Below are positions 12,351-23,212 of a stretch of DNA of 64,000 bases, in pieces. Under the pieces are notes generated by a model. That model made no database searches and was not told where the DNA came from. It saw only the letters and a program-made list of their open reading frames with translations. The stretch comes from Alnus glutinosa (taxonomy: Eukaryota; Streptophyta; Magnoliopsida; Fagales; Betulaceae). The stretch covers positions 25,913,044 to 25,977,043 of the forward strand of contig NC_084887.1 of the NCBI RefSeq assembly GCF_958979055.1. The letters are read 5' to 3'. The position numbers were made by a program, and so were the translations under genes. Numbering within the stretch: position 1 is the stretch's first letter; every line of letters starts with the position of its first letter.

Positions 12351-15300
12351 CTTCTGCCTTTTGTCATGAGCTTATGCAAGGCGCAGGCCATAGGAAAGGA
12401 GATGCACACAAACAGATTTAATACCTGCCAGGGCGGGCGCATCGGCTGCCTAAATGAGGGAAAAGTACATTGCAAGTATCACTACCTCATGATGGCAGCA
12501 GAGATACTGCAGAAACTCAAGCCCAATAGAAAGGCACAATGACTAGCATGTTCAGACTAAACTAGCGAAACTAAATTCATCTCAACTAAAGCACACTAGT
12601 TGATAGAAACTATGGATTGTTGCCTAATGTTGTATGGAAGACTAACCTCTTTGGACCCAGATACATCAAGAAGCGTCTTTGCCCGCCGAGAACCTTCTCC
12701 AACATTATGGAGGAGGTAAGGAAGCTCCAACTCACACAGTGCCTCACGCACAATTCGTGCATACTGGAAAGAAGGGAAAGGTGAGGAAAATGGAAATGAA
12801 ATACATTACATATAACACAAAATGCTTTGAACTGCTAGAAGATACTTGAAGAAAGTATAACAAGCATGGCAGGTCTACAATATGTACTTTAATGATCCTA
12901 ATATTCTAGCTTATTTATACATCTGATTTTATGTACTTTAATGATCCTAGTATTCTAACTTATTTATACATCTGATTAAATAATCTAGCATACTGTCTTA
13001 GTTTTATTTTTCTTTTCAGGTTTCTTTAGTTGACAACTCAAGCATGTTGCTACCCCAAACTAGCACAAATGTTGTCATAGCTCTCTGACTCGGTAACATG
13101 CCTCAGTTTGGCCAGTTGAAGCCCAAAAATCAAACTTAAGCAGGTATCGAGAGCCTGCACTTTATTTTCCACTTGGGACACCAAGAGACCACTGTTTTTC
13201 CAGCATACTTATTCAAAAAAGAAGGGGAAAAAATATAGAAACAAAAACCCTCATTTTCCAACATTCTATGGTGTTAGCCCCGTCATATAGCATATAAGTG
13301 AAATCAGAAACCATTTAAAATATTAAACACAATAATCTAGACCAAAAAAAAAAAGGGAATGGAAAACCATTATCTTACCGGATTGTTTTCATATGAGAAA
13401 AGTTCCAACTTTTTGGGTGGTGGGTCTTGTCTGGCCTTTTCCCACAATGTCATTCCTCTACCTGCTCGGAGGATTGTTGGCATCCATCCTGTGAAAAATG
13501 TGCTGTGTGACAGGAGTTATACAGTCTAGGTTATACACACAAACAATCTATACTTGATGATCATGAAATAAAGACATGGTATCTAATAGCAATTGATAAC
13601 TTCATCTCAAATCTCCAAGCTGTTCTCATACAGAATATGAAATTCTTGATCAATACGATATTTTCTGATATCCAATACCTTTCCAAAAGTCCTGTCGATG
13701 GGCTTCTACCTTTACCATATTGCTGAAAAAGGTAATTCACAATGTCACCTATCAGCAAAAGTTACAATGCATGTTAAAGAACATTTGAACATGAAGAAAC
13801 TAGGTCCAGAAAGCAATGGGGCACAAGATGAATTAAATTATGAGCTAAAATTTACAAGTTAGATGTGTAGTTTTGATTCTCAAATTTGTGTAAAAGGCTA
13901 TTAAAAGAAGTGCAAACAATCCCTTCAAATATGCATCACATAATCAATAAATTCAAATTAAATCTCAAATGCTGAGAATGACTTTCATCAATCAGTTCTG
14001 TCTGGCGTCTGCTGAGTTTAACAATATTTCACTTTATTTTCAAAACAAAATTACAAATGACATAGTCAGCATCATCTTAAGTACCATGACAGTTCAGGAA
14101 ATGGTTCCGAGGGATCCAATTTATCCAGAAAACCATATCTTCATTTTGCCTGGGAGTTTTCAAGCTCAAATCCTCTCTATCCTATCTGTGTGTACGTTGC
14201 CCAACCGGATCAGGTGTTTAAGTTATCTAGACCATCTAAAAGCCTCTTTTATGTCCCCAGGACAATTATAAACTGCCTTATGTTAAGAAGTTTCACTAAC
14301 TGGCAGTCTAATAACAGGATCCTTGAGCCCTTCATGGATTGGAAGAACCATTGGGTTTTCTGACTTAAAAGTGCCTCACTCAAATTTTTTTGGGTCAATT
14401 CAGGGAGTCACGAATCCATCTTGCTTATATTTTTGCCGCCGCAACCAGTCAACTCGGTTGACCCCTCTCATCTATCTCATGAAAATTCTTAAAACTCAAT
14501 AAGAAAGGTACTATCTAACAAGTCAGCAGTTGATAACTTGTTTGTTACCAGGCTATTGGATTAGAGAATTACCCCTTTTTTGCTTGCCCTTCTTTTGATT
14601 GAAAAAGGGTAAAAAAAAAAAAGGGCAAGTACTCATGAAGTTCTCAAATGTGGTAAACATTTTATATTTTCCAATTCTAATGGGAAACTATAACACAGTT
14701 TCCCACATCCTACATGATAATCTACTGTGATATTCCTTATTAGGTTTTGATCTATAGTACACTAAATATACCAAGAGGTGTTAAGATGTTTATACATCTA
14801 ATCAGTCTTGTGCTGCAATTCAAAATAAGTTACAAAGAAGCATGCTACTATACAGATATCTACTGGCACTTTAAGAATCTTGCAGCTCACAGCTACAACG
14901 TAGCCAAAGAGTATAGATATTGATTGGGACTGATCGATTGATGGATAACACAAATAATTTTAAAGAGATTATAACCACCACCTTTCCAATTATTATCAAA
15001 TCCAGTAAATGAGAATAGATAGTTGGGGCATCCATAATTAACAAATTTGCCCCCAAGAAAATCAGAGCTATCGAAAGAAATTACAAGTAGCCACATCCAT
15101 ACTTGTGAAATTGAGCTTCATGCTTACCGCTTTCATACAATGAAATACCAGTATTCAGATCAATGAGGAAAGGAAACCTGCATGGAAATTCCATAACTGT
15201 TCAAAATTTGTGAAGGCAAAGAAGTAAAATAGGGATCACACTTTATCTTTTTGCTCAAAGAATGCATGTCCCAAATACATTGATATCAAAACCATCAAAA

Positions 15301-18300
15301 GCTCATACTTTGACCATAGTAGAAATGATGTGCCATAATTATTGGAAAATATGGTCATTTATGTTCCCGTTAACATCTATGGTGACCTTGTATGACATTC
15401 GATCATATTTATATTGGAGTTCTAGCCTAACTCAAAGCAATTCCACAAGTCAAACAAAACAACAGCTCGATATTATAAAACCTGGCAGAAAGAATTACTT
15501 ACTGCTCTTTGCCACCAGATGTTCTAACCATCTCTCTATGTCTAACAGAGCCTTTTGGACAGGGATAGACCTATGCATACATTCATTGAGTTGAATTAGG
15601 AAACTAAATAACAAAGCAGCACCAATAAAAAAAATACTTTGCAAATAATACAAACAAGGCTGAAAAACAATGGACGTCAAATTGTTTATTCATAAAAATA
15701 CAAGACATATCTTCTTTGAAAAATTCACAATTAGCTATAGGAGCTTGTTTTGCTAAATTATCAAGAAAGTATAATGAAACGTTTACTATATCTAACTTTC
15801 AGAAGCTAATGTTACCACGATTCAGATTGGACAACCTGATCTAATAATCATTCAGTACTGAATTATTGAACCACTATTATTGAGCATGTTGTAATGAATG
15901 CTGTTAGCTAGAGGATCTCAAACTGTACAAAAGTAGCAATGCATAGGCTATGGAGCATGCAACTCAAAAAGATAAACTTTTTATAGCATGGCAGACTGAT
16001 GCAACCTTTTGATAGAGAAAACACTGAAGATAATTTCTTGACAACATGAGATCATCAAAGATGAGGAGAAAATGAAGAACAAATTGCACGAAGAAGTTGC
16101 TGGCCTGATCTTCCCATTATTTCCAAAGACATAAGCTTCTTGAGTCATAACATGTGAAGGTACTTACTAATGTTCTTTTGGTTATGAAGCAGTTCAGATT
16201 TGAACACCCATAGAGGGTTGAGGGTTGAAATTGAAAAGCATTGAATGCAAAGTTAGGGCATTGGATGTTTTTTTTTTGGTGAAATAACAATATAACAGAG
16301 CTACTCCAACCTTTTCCCATACAAAATCTGAAAACCTTCCCCATTTCTTTATAATAGATGCAAGATGGACTAGAATCAAGGCCATAAGTCTCAGCTTAAG
16401 CATGGGCTCAAACCATCTGTTATTTCCCTTTTTTAGGGAATCTTATGATGAAGGGATATGCCTAGAGTGAAAAAAATAGAATGGTGTAGAATCCATGAGA
16501 CAGTAAAGAAAATGTGTGTTCTCAGTCTAACAATAGGACAGCAACCAGTAAATCATGAGAGATTGAGATAACTAACGAGTTGGTGATTGTATCTAAAGAA
16601 TTCATTTCTCACCTCTACAGAAAGATCTAGCTCAGTCATGGCCTCTCGAACCCTCCGGCAAAAGGGGCATGCCTCTGTTGACAAATTATATTTGAAAGAT
16701 TAAACTTACAGAAAAAGTACCAGTCCCTCAAAACAACTTAAAATGTTGAATAAACATTTACAACAATCTGCAGCACATGGTATGCGAACTTAGTTGAAGA
16801 AACCTTATCTTAAGAACTATCAGGACTCTCTTAACCAATAGATGACTTGTGCTTCTTCATTATGGTTTAAGCATACCAATATCCAAGCTTATAGCCCAAA
16901 ATCAAGAATATGGAAAATTCAAATAGTGTAAATCATGTTCCGAAAATAGTCTTGATGCTCATAACTTAAAAGTCACATGAAACAAAATGTACTTTTTCTG
17001 CTTGCAACAAGCATCAATTATGACTTTGTCGATGAATAGCTGATTGTATAACCAGGGAGAAGCTTGCCAAATTCAAAGAGTTGCAAATGCATAGGAGGAT
17101 CTGCAGTGAGGATCTCTTGGCTCTGTGAACTCTCAGATAGTGCATTTGATCCCCATGGAAATCTTGCCAAGGTGGACATTAGAGATGTTGCTACCTACAT
17201 TCAGAAACAAAAGCAGAGGTGTCTGAGTTAGCGAGAAGGTAAAACTGCTCAGAAATTGAGACCTATCTAGTGCAAAATTCATATTACTACACAAATGTAT
17301 ACGGGATACGTGCACACATAACACAAAGACATGCATATGCAGGGACACAAGAAAATAGATGCAAAGTGAAATACATGGCATACTTATTGAACTGTAAAGA
17401 TACTCATAATCCAACTAGACTTTTTAAGTATTCTTCTCTACTCATCAAGAGCAGTTACACAAACTCAGTTTTACCACATGACACATTTAGTATTTCTATA
17501 AAATAAATTAACCACTGTATCTTTTCATTCATTTCATTTTCCACATCTCTTCTATGAGAAGATGAAACAAGAAGCATCAACTAAGACCAAAAAATAGTGA
17601 AAAGGCAAAAAGGACAATAAATGAGAGAAAAATCCATATAACACACCATTGAATCCGAATTTTGAAAACAAGACAACTCTTAAAAGAGATTACCTCCAAA
17701 CTATAATTCCGTTCTCGAGAAGGATCTCCTCCCTGAAAGAAAGAAGACACATATAATGGTAAATTAAAATGACAAACCAGAAAACAAAACTGAAGTTTGG
17801 ATCCCGTAGAACAAGTAGGCAATGGGGTACTACAACAAAAGATTGTACAGTCAAAGATAAAATATATAAAATCATGCACACAATAAAGTTTTCATGGGAA
17901 GTAGGATTTATTAGGGATTTGATACAACATGTTAAGCTAACTACACAGTTGTAACGACCTACCCCCAATGACACAATATTGTCCGCTTTTGACTCCCCAA
18001 ACCAAACTTCCCAGGAGGTCACCCATCCTGGGATTACTCTCGCAGAAGCACGCTTAACTGCGGAGTTCTAATAGGTTCATGGCCATCATGGTTTTAAAAC
18101 GCGTTGTGTCATAAATGATGCATTTATACATATAAGCACATCCTCATTCGCAGGCGATGTGGGACGTCACAATCACCCCCTCTTTGGACCCAACGTCCCC
18201 GCTGGCGTCCCTCATTGGGCTTGTGCACAATCCACCGTCTCAGGCTGGGTAATGGCTCTGATACCATTTGTAACGACCCACCCCCAATGACACAATATTG

Positions 18301-19458
18301 TCCGCTTTTGACTCCCCAAACCAGACTTCCCAGGAGGTCACCCATTCTGGGATTGCTCTCGTAGAAGCACGCTTAACTGCGGAGTTCTAATAGGTTCATG
18401 GCCATCATGGCTTTAAAACGCGTTGTGTCATAAATGGTGCATTTATACATATAAGCACATCCTCATTCCCAGGCGATGTGATACGTCACAACAGTTCTTC
18501 ATCCTCTCACTAGGCTTGCAACCTTTAGCATCTTACATAACCCATCAGGCAATTCAAGCTGCATGGGTTCCTTACATCTCAATTTGTACAGGTGCATTTC
18601 AGTGGTTGTACCTTTCTATGCTAACATGCCTAGTTGTATTGATCTTACAAAAATTCATCCATCTACTTGATGTGAATCGACAATAACATAATATTTGATA
18701 AGCACCACCTTCAGCTTATTTGTTGTTTTATGGTAACTTTATTTCTTCAGCTTAGTCATACAATGAGATAAAGCTGACACCGAGATCGATATTCTATGAT
18801 ATCTGTAAATTTAAGTGCTCATGCATAAAGTAAAATTGACAAATGCTGAATTTTCCCACTTTGGAGGACAAAATTGATTGCAAACTCAATTAATACATTT
18901 CATTGCATATGTTTGATGTTTCCAATACTCGAATCCATTTTACGATAAATACTATTTCCAGCTACAAATTTTCTTGGACGAGTGGAGACATAAGGACTTC
19001 CATCTCTATGAACACAACACGTTCCGACAGTAATATTTCCTTCTATGTCAACTAATACGAAAAAATACTACATGGGTTTCCAAGATAAGGTCCATAAAGG
19101 TTTCAAATTTTAGCCGTCTACTTACAGAGAAGAGCTTGAGCAGGGGACAAAGAAGAGACAAAAAACTGGTCGTTGAGTTGCCACCGGTACTGGAAACTGT
19201 AACATTTCCCACGGAAGATTGGGTGGATGGCTCATTGGTATTGGGTTCTGCGTCAGCAGATTTTGCATGAAATCTGTTTCTCTGAGAAACCCAAATCCCA
19301 TTTCTCAACAATCTTTTAGAAAATGGGGAGAAGTTCAGAGTAGAAACCGGAGCTGAAGTGCTTGGGAATGGAAACTTGTTAACCTTTGTAGGAAAATCCT
19401 GAAGTGCTGAAGTTGAGAAATGGGACTGAGAGGACAAGGTCAGATTAAACAACGGCAT
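12116..19458 (-). CDS. Plastid-type protein with two GST-N (thioredoxin-fold) domains
   Basis: Exons in coding order: 19126-19458, 17694-17732, 17068-17194, 16613-16674, 15503-15570, 15128-15177, 13679-13748, 13379-13502, 12647-12763, 12116-12214. They join in frame to give 362 aa. Residues 1 to about 75 are Ser/Thr/Pro-rich with few acidic residues, like a chloroplast transit peptide. Domain 1 (about 163-240) has the redox-like motif CPFC at 169-172 followed by RRVREAMTELDL, and the cis-Pro signature QFPFLIDLNTG. Domain 2 (about 282-360) repeats the fold (YARIVREALCELELPY ... VPYFIDPNTG) but has no cysteine pair. It resembles Arabidopsis At4g10000/At5g03880 thioredoxin-family proteins. The biochemical role is unknown to me; a thiol or glutathione function is inferred. 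The start is the first ATG of the frame; the open frame extends upstream only from a TTG. Intron 3 uses a GC donor. Intron 1 holds a Cassandra element. Confidence 0.9.
12316..12344 (+). repeat. (CT)n microsatellite
   Basis: A CT run in the last intron of the minus-strand two-domain GST-N gene. Confidence 0.95.
12882..12983 (+). repeat. Tandem duplication of 51 bp
   Basis: The block with 'tgtactttaatgatccta', 'tattcta' and 'cttatttatacatctgatt' occurs twice head to tail with only a few differences, in an intron of the GST-N gene. Confidence 0.85.
17950..18490 (-). mobile_element. Cassandra TRIM retrotransposon with 5S-rRNA-like LTRs
   Basis: The LTRs are 17950-18171 and 18269-18490, both 222 bp and nearly identical. 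The 97-bp centre has GGCTCTGATACCA at 18254-18266, the complement of a tRNA-Met primer site, next to the right LTR. A polypurine tract (minus CCAAAGAGGGGGTGAT) lies next to the left LTR. The element therefore reads on the minus strand, the same strand as its host gene, in intron 1. A perfect 5-bp target duplication, ACAGT, flanks it at 17945-17949 and 18491-18495. Each LTR carries a segment matching plant 5S rRNA, the hallmark of Cassandra. It has no ORF, so it is non-autonomous. Confidence 0.95.
18005..18069 (-). other. 5S-rRNA-like segment inside the Cassandra LTR
   Basis: On the minus strand the LTR reads AGAACTCCGCAGTTAAGCG, then TGCTT, and further on GGATGGGTGACCTCCTGGGA. These match the internal control region of plant 5S rRNA (A box and C box). 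The right LTR has the matching segment at about 18324-18388 with a few changes. Only part of 5S is preserved, so this is not a 5S gene. It may still bind TFIIIA or recruit Pol III. Confidence 0.88.
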
Positions 19459-20469
19459 TCTCTTGGGATTTGGGTGGCTACTGGCGCTTCCAACTCTCCC
19501 AAAATTGTTTAACAAAGTTGCGTATTAGCAATGGAAGATAAGGCTTAGGTCCGGGCCTGTTTGGTAAACTTTTACAAAAGTCTTTTCACCCTCAAACGCT
19601 CAAAACGCTTTTCAAATATTCAGTTAACAGACTTTCATATATAATTCTTTTTATTTTTATTTTTTTAAAGAGCACGAAGAACATTGACATTTTGTTGATA
19701 ATTAAGGAAGACATTATACAATTGGTAATTTAAAAGGAATATTGACAATGTAATTGTAGTTTTGTGAATCGTGTATCTACTTTTTCCTCAAATTTAATTT
19801 GGTAGGGGCACATTTGAAAAAACATTAAGAATTAGTTCATTAAAGTTTAGAAAAATATTTTGTAAAAATTTAAAATAAAGAAATATTTTTTAAAAAATGA
19901 ACAAAAAAAATGGAGGCAATTGTCGCCAGAACTAACTAGCTGCCAGCTTGCCACCACATAGCTATCAAATCTGTTAATCACCCTTGAGTCACCATATAGT
20001 CACCTTGAGACGGTAGAATAAAGATCATTTTCATTTCAAATAAAATGGATGGTATTCATTACAAGGTTATGATTTAAAGTTTGCGCATATAATAGTGTAC
20101 ATGATTTCATATTATTTATATTTTTTAAAATACGTGCTAATATTAACTTCATATATACCACTAGATGTACAAACTTAAAATCACGACCATAAAATGAATA
20201 CTACCAATTTAATTTAAAATGTAAATGATCGTATTTTGAGACGGTAGTTGTCGACATTAGGCAGCTACAGCGCCACCCCAATCTTTTTTTTTTTTTAAAC
20301 AATTTTAAGTGTATATTTTTTTTACTTCTAATTAGCCTCTACACGCATTTAAAAAAAAAAAAAAAAAAGGTGAAAGTACAATCTGCCCTCTTAAATAAAT
20401 ATAATTAAGTTATGTCAATAAAAAAATATATAATTAATTAATTAAGTTAATTTTTGAAAGTCAACAAAA
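19459..20469. other. Intergenic AT-rich spacer upstream of the GST-N gene
   Basis: Contains the presumed promoter and 5' UTR of the minus-strand gene ending at 19458, followed by AT-rich sequence with several A/T runs (for example 20281-20297 and 20351-20367). No coding region is recognised. Confidence 0.5.
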
Positions 20470-21475
20470 ATATAAAAATGATGTTTGGTATTGGCATTGG
20501 CAGCAAAAAGACAACAGTTTTTTTAGCTTCAAAGTTGGCGATGGCACTGAAATATTTTTGTGGTATGATGTTTGGCATCCAGAAGGTTGTCTGTTTGACA
20601 AGTATGGATGCTGAATTCTCTATGATGCTGATAGATTCATTAAACCTCGGGTCTCCTCGATTATTAGAGAGGGAGAATGGTTCTGGCCTAGAGCTAGATC
20701 TGATCAGTTGGTGCAAATACAAAGTCGATTATTTGAAGTTAGCATTGGGGAGGAGGATCTTTCGGTTTAGAAAGGTAAGTATTTGTGTGCTCAGACATGG
20801 GAGCTACTTCAAACTAAATTGCCGAAAGTAGGATGGCATAAGGTTGTCTAGTTTGAGTTGACAATTCATAAACATGCTTTCATTATTTGGTTGGTCTTTC
20901 GGAATGCCCTCATCACCAAGGAAATGATGTGTTATTGGGGTTACACGGGATCCACTCTATGTATGTTTTGCTTTGCTTGCCAGGAAAGTAAAGACCATCT
21001 CTTCTTTAGTTGTAGCTTTAGCAAGCGTATCTAGAGGAATGTTATTGCTGATTGTCCGATACGGAATCCACCAGTTGAGTGGGATTCAATTGAGAGATGG
21101 AGTGATGCTCATCTGAATGGGAAAAGCTTGCTTGCTACCATTTGTAGGCTCTATTTGGGGGCAACCGTTTATCATATTTGGAGGCACTGTAATGACTTGA
21201 TTCATGGGAATTTACTTCGATCTGAGGAGATTCTGGTACATCAAGTGAAGAGGGACGTGTGTTCGAGACTGCTAGCTTGATGTTCGACTAAGAAGATTAG
21301 GAATAGTCTTCAGCTTGTAGAGAACTGAAACTTACAGCCTTTGTTGTCTTTGTAGTGTTTTGACTGTTGTTGTTCTTGTGTGTTTAGTTGTTCTGTTTGA
21401 GTAGCTTTGATCCAGATTTTCTGGAGTGATTGTAGACTGTTGTATAAAAGCATTTATTCATAAAAAATAAAAAAT
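20470..21475 (+). mobile_element. LINE 3' remnant with a zf-RVT domain
   Basis: With frame changes, the plus strand encodes the C-terminal part of a plant LINE reverse transcriptase. Visible pieces are FLWYDVWHPEG, GEWFWPRARSDQLV, then HKHAFIIWLVFRNALITKEM and FCFACQESKDHLFFSCSFS, the zinc-binding zf-RVT pattern with CxxC and HLFFxC. This continues into VYHIWRHCNDLIHG. An in-frame stop follows SFSKRI. The sequence ends in an A-rich tail at about 21463-21495, immediately upstream of NDUFAF5. Confidence 0.82.
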
Positions 21476-21705
21476 AAATAAAAATAAAATAAAATGAAAA
21501 TGATCTTAAATTTTTTTAAATAAGACAAAATTGTTTAATGAAAACAAAAAACACCCTTAAAAAGGTTTTACGAAACAAATCGGCATCAATTTGAATCCTA
21601 TTATCAAATTTTCGTACGACCGCGTTCGAACATTCTTGCTGTTCTTTTTATTTTCTCCACGAATAATACACATTCTCGTGAGCTTGCCATTTGCGTAAGA
21701 TAGAG

Positions 21706-23173
21706 ATGAGGGCTTTCTCTCAGTATCAGCGAAGCTCGTTGTCTCTGTGGATAAGAAGAAGAAACGAACCGTACCGTATCTTCTCCTCCGGTTCTCTCTG
21801 TACGGACACAGCCACCGTCACCTCCAACACCAAGAACAACACTGATGAGTTCCAGAGCTCGAAGCTCCAGATCTTCGATCGCCACCTCAAACGCAAACAG
21901 GTTTCTCGTCTCAGTCCCTTTCAAATATTCCCTACTCTTCCTTCTTGTTCTGAAATCTCGCTGTTTGGTTGGCGTAATTCAGTATATATTTTAAATTGTC
22001 TGTCAAATCTCAAACTCCCTTTGTTTTTCATTTATGTATTTGTTCCTGGGTTGCAAATGTGTTTTTGGTATTCTAATGTTGGTTGTTTCTCGGTGGCAGC
22101 GTGATCGAGCTGCTTGGTTGATGCGTCCAAAGGATTGTTTTGTTGACACTGTTGCTGAGAATCTATTGGATCGCTTGGAGGTAATAATGCGCATCTTTAT
22201 TATTTACTTGGTTTCCATGTTCTTCAGTGTTACTGAAGGGTTGGATGACTTCTACACCTAGAGTGTTGCAATCATTGTTATTACGATCGTATCCTCTAGG
22301 CGCTTTCTAATATTGTTGCTGTTGTCATTGGTTTGGAATTTGTTTTTGAATAAGAAATGAAAATAGGCTTGAAAATTATTTTAGTATCTCTGAGTTGTGA
22401 ATGAAAAGGGGAGGGTTGATTTTAAAACCTTCATGTAAGAAGAGGCTATAGACTAATTTTTCATTTTGCTTAATAGAGGACCGTTTTTTTTTTTTTTTTT
22501 TGTCGATATCATCATCATCATTATAATTATTAACAAGCAATCAGTTCAAAGATTAAGCTATTAGATTGTTGTGTGATAACTTATTTGAAACACTCCCCAA
22601 ATTTGAATTTTAAAACCCACTGCAACGATGCATTACAGAGGAGGGTCTTAACACTGCTAAGTGCTCTAGAAAAAGCTTTTTGTGTAACCAATTTGTACAC
22701 CTGGTGTTGGAACAGGTAGCTCTTGTATTCAAATATTGAGGCCTGCCTAGAGGATAGGCAAATATTTACTGAATACTACTTCTTCACTCTTTGGTCCTCT
22801 AGAATTGTGGTTCACTATAATTGCCTCTTCTTGGGTTTCAAGCTCTTTGGAAATGCTTTTTTTTTTTTTTATTTTATTTTTATATTTTTTTTAAACAGGG
22901 TGTCCCTCGGTTTTTAAGCCGTAGACTAATCATTGGCCCAATTTTCTAGCACCACTCTAGGCATTGGGCCGTTAACTTGCAGGCTATGCCCGAGTGGCTG
23001 GCCCCAAGAGGGAGGTAGCATTTAGGCGGATTTGAACTCGAGACCTCAAGGGGTAATATTCCCTTGAAGCCGCAAGCCTAACCACTAGGCCACCCCCTTG
23101 GGGTTTTCTTTGGAAATGCATTTTGTTTTCCTTGTTCTGTTTTTAAGGATATTTCCTCCCACCTCTTCCTCCT

Positions 23174-23212
<39 letters not shown>

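Noticed and set aside
18005-18069. A real 5S rRNA gene
   Set aside because: Only part of 5S is present, it occurs in both LTRs of a TRIM, and the ends do not match 5S.
19459-19515. A longer N-terminus for the GST-N protein
   Set aside because: The upstream start is TTG; the ATG at 19456-19458 gives a normal transit peptide.
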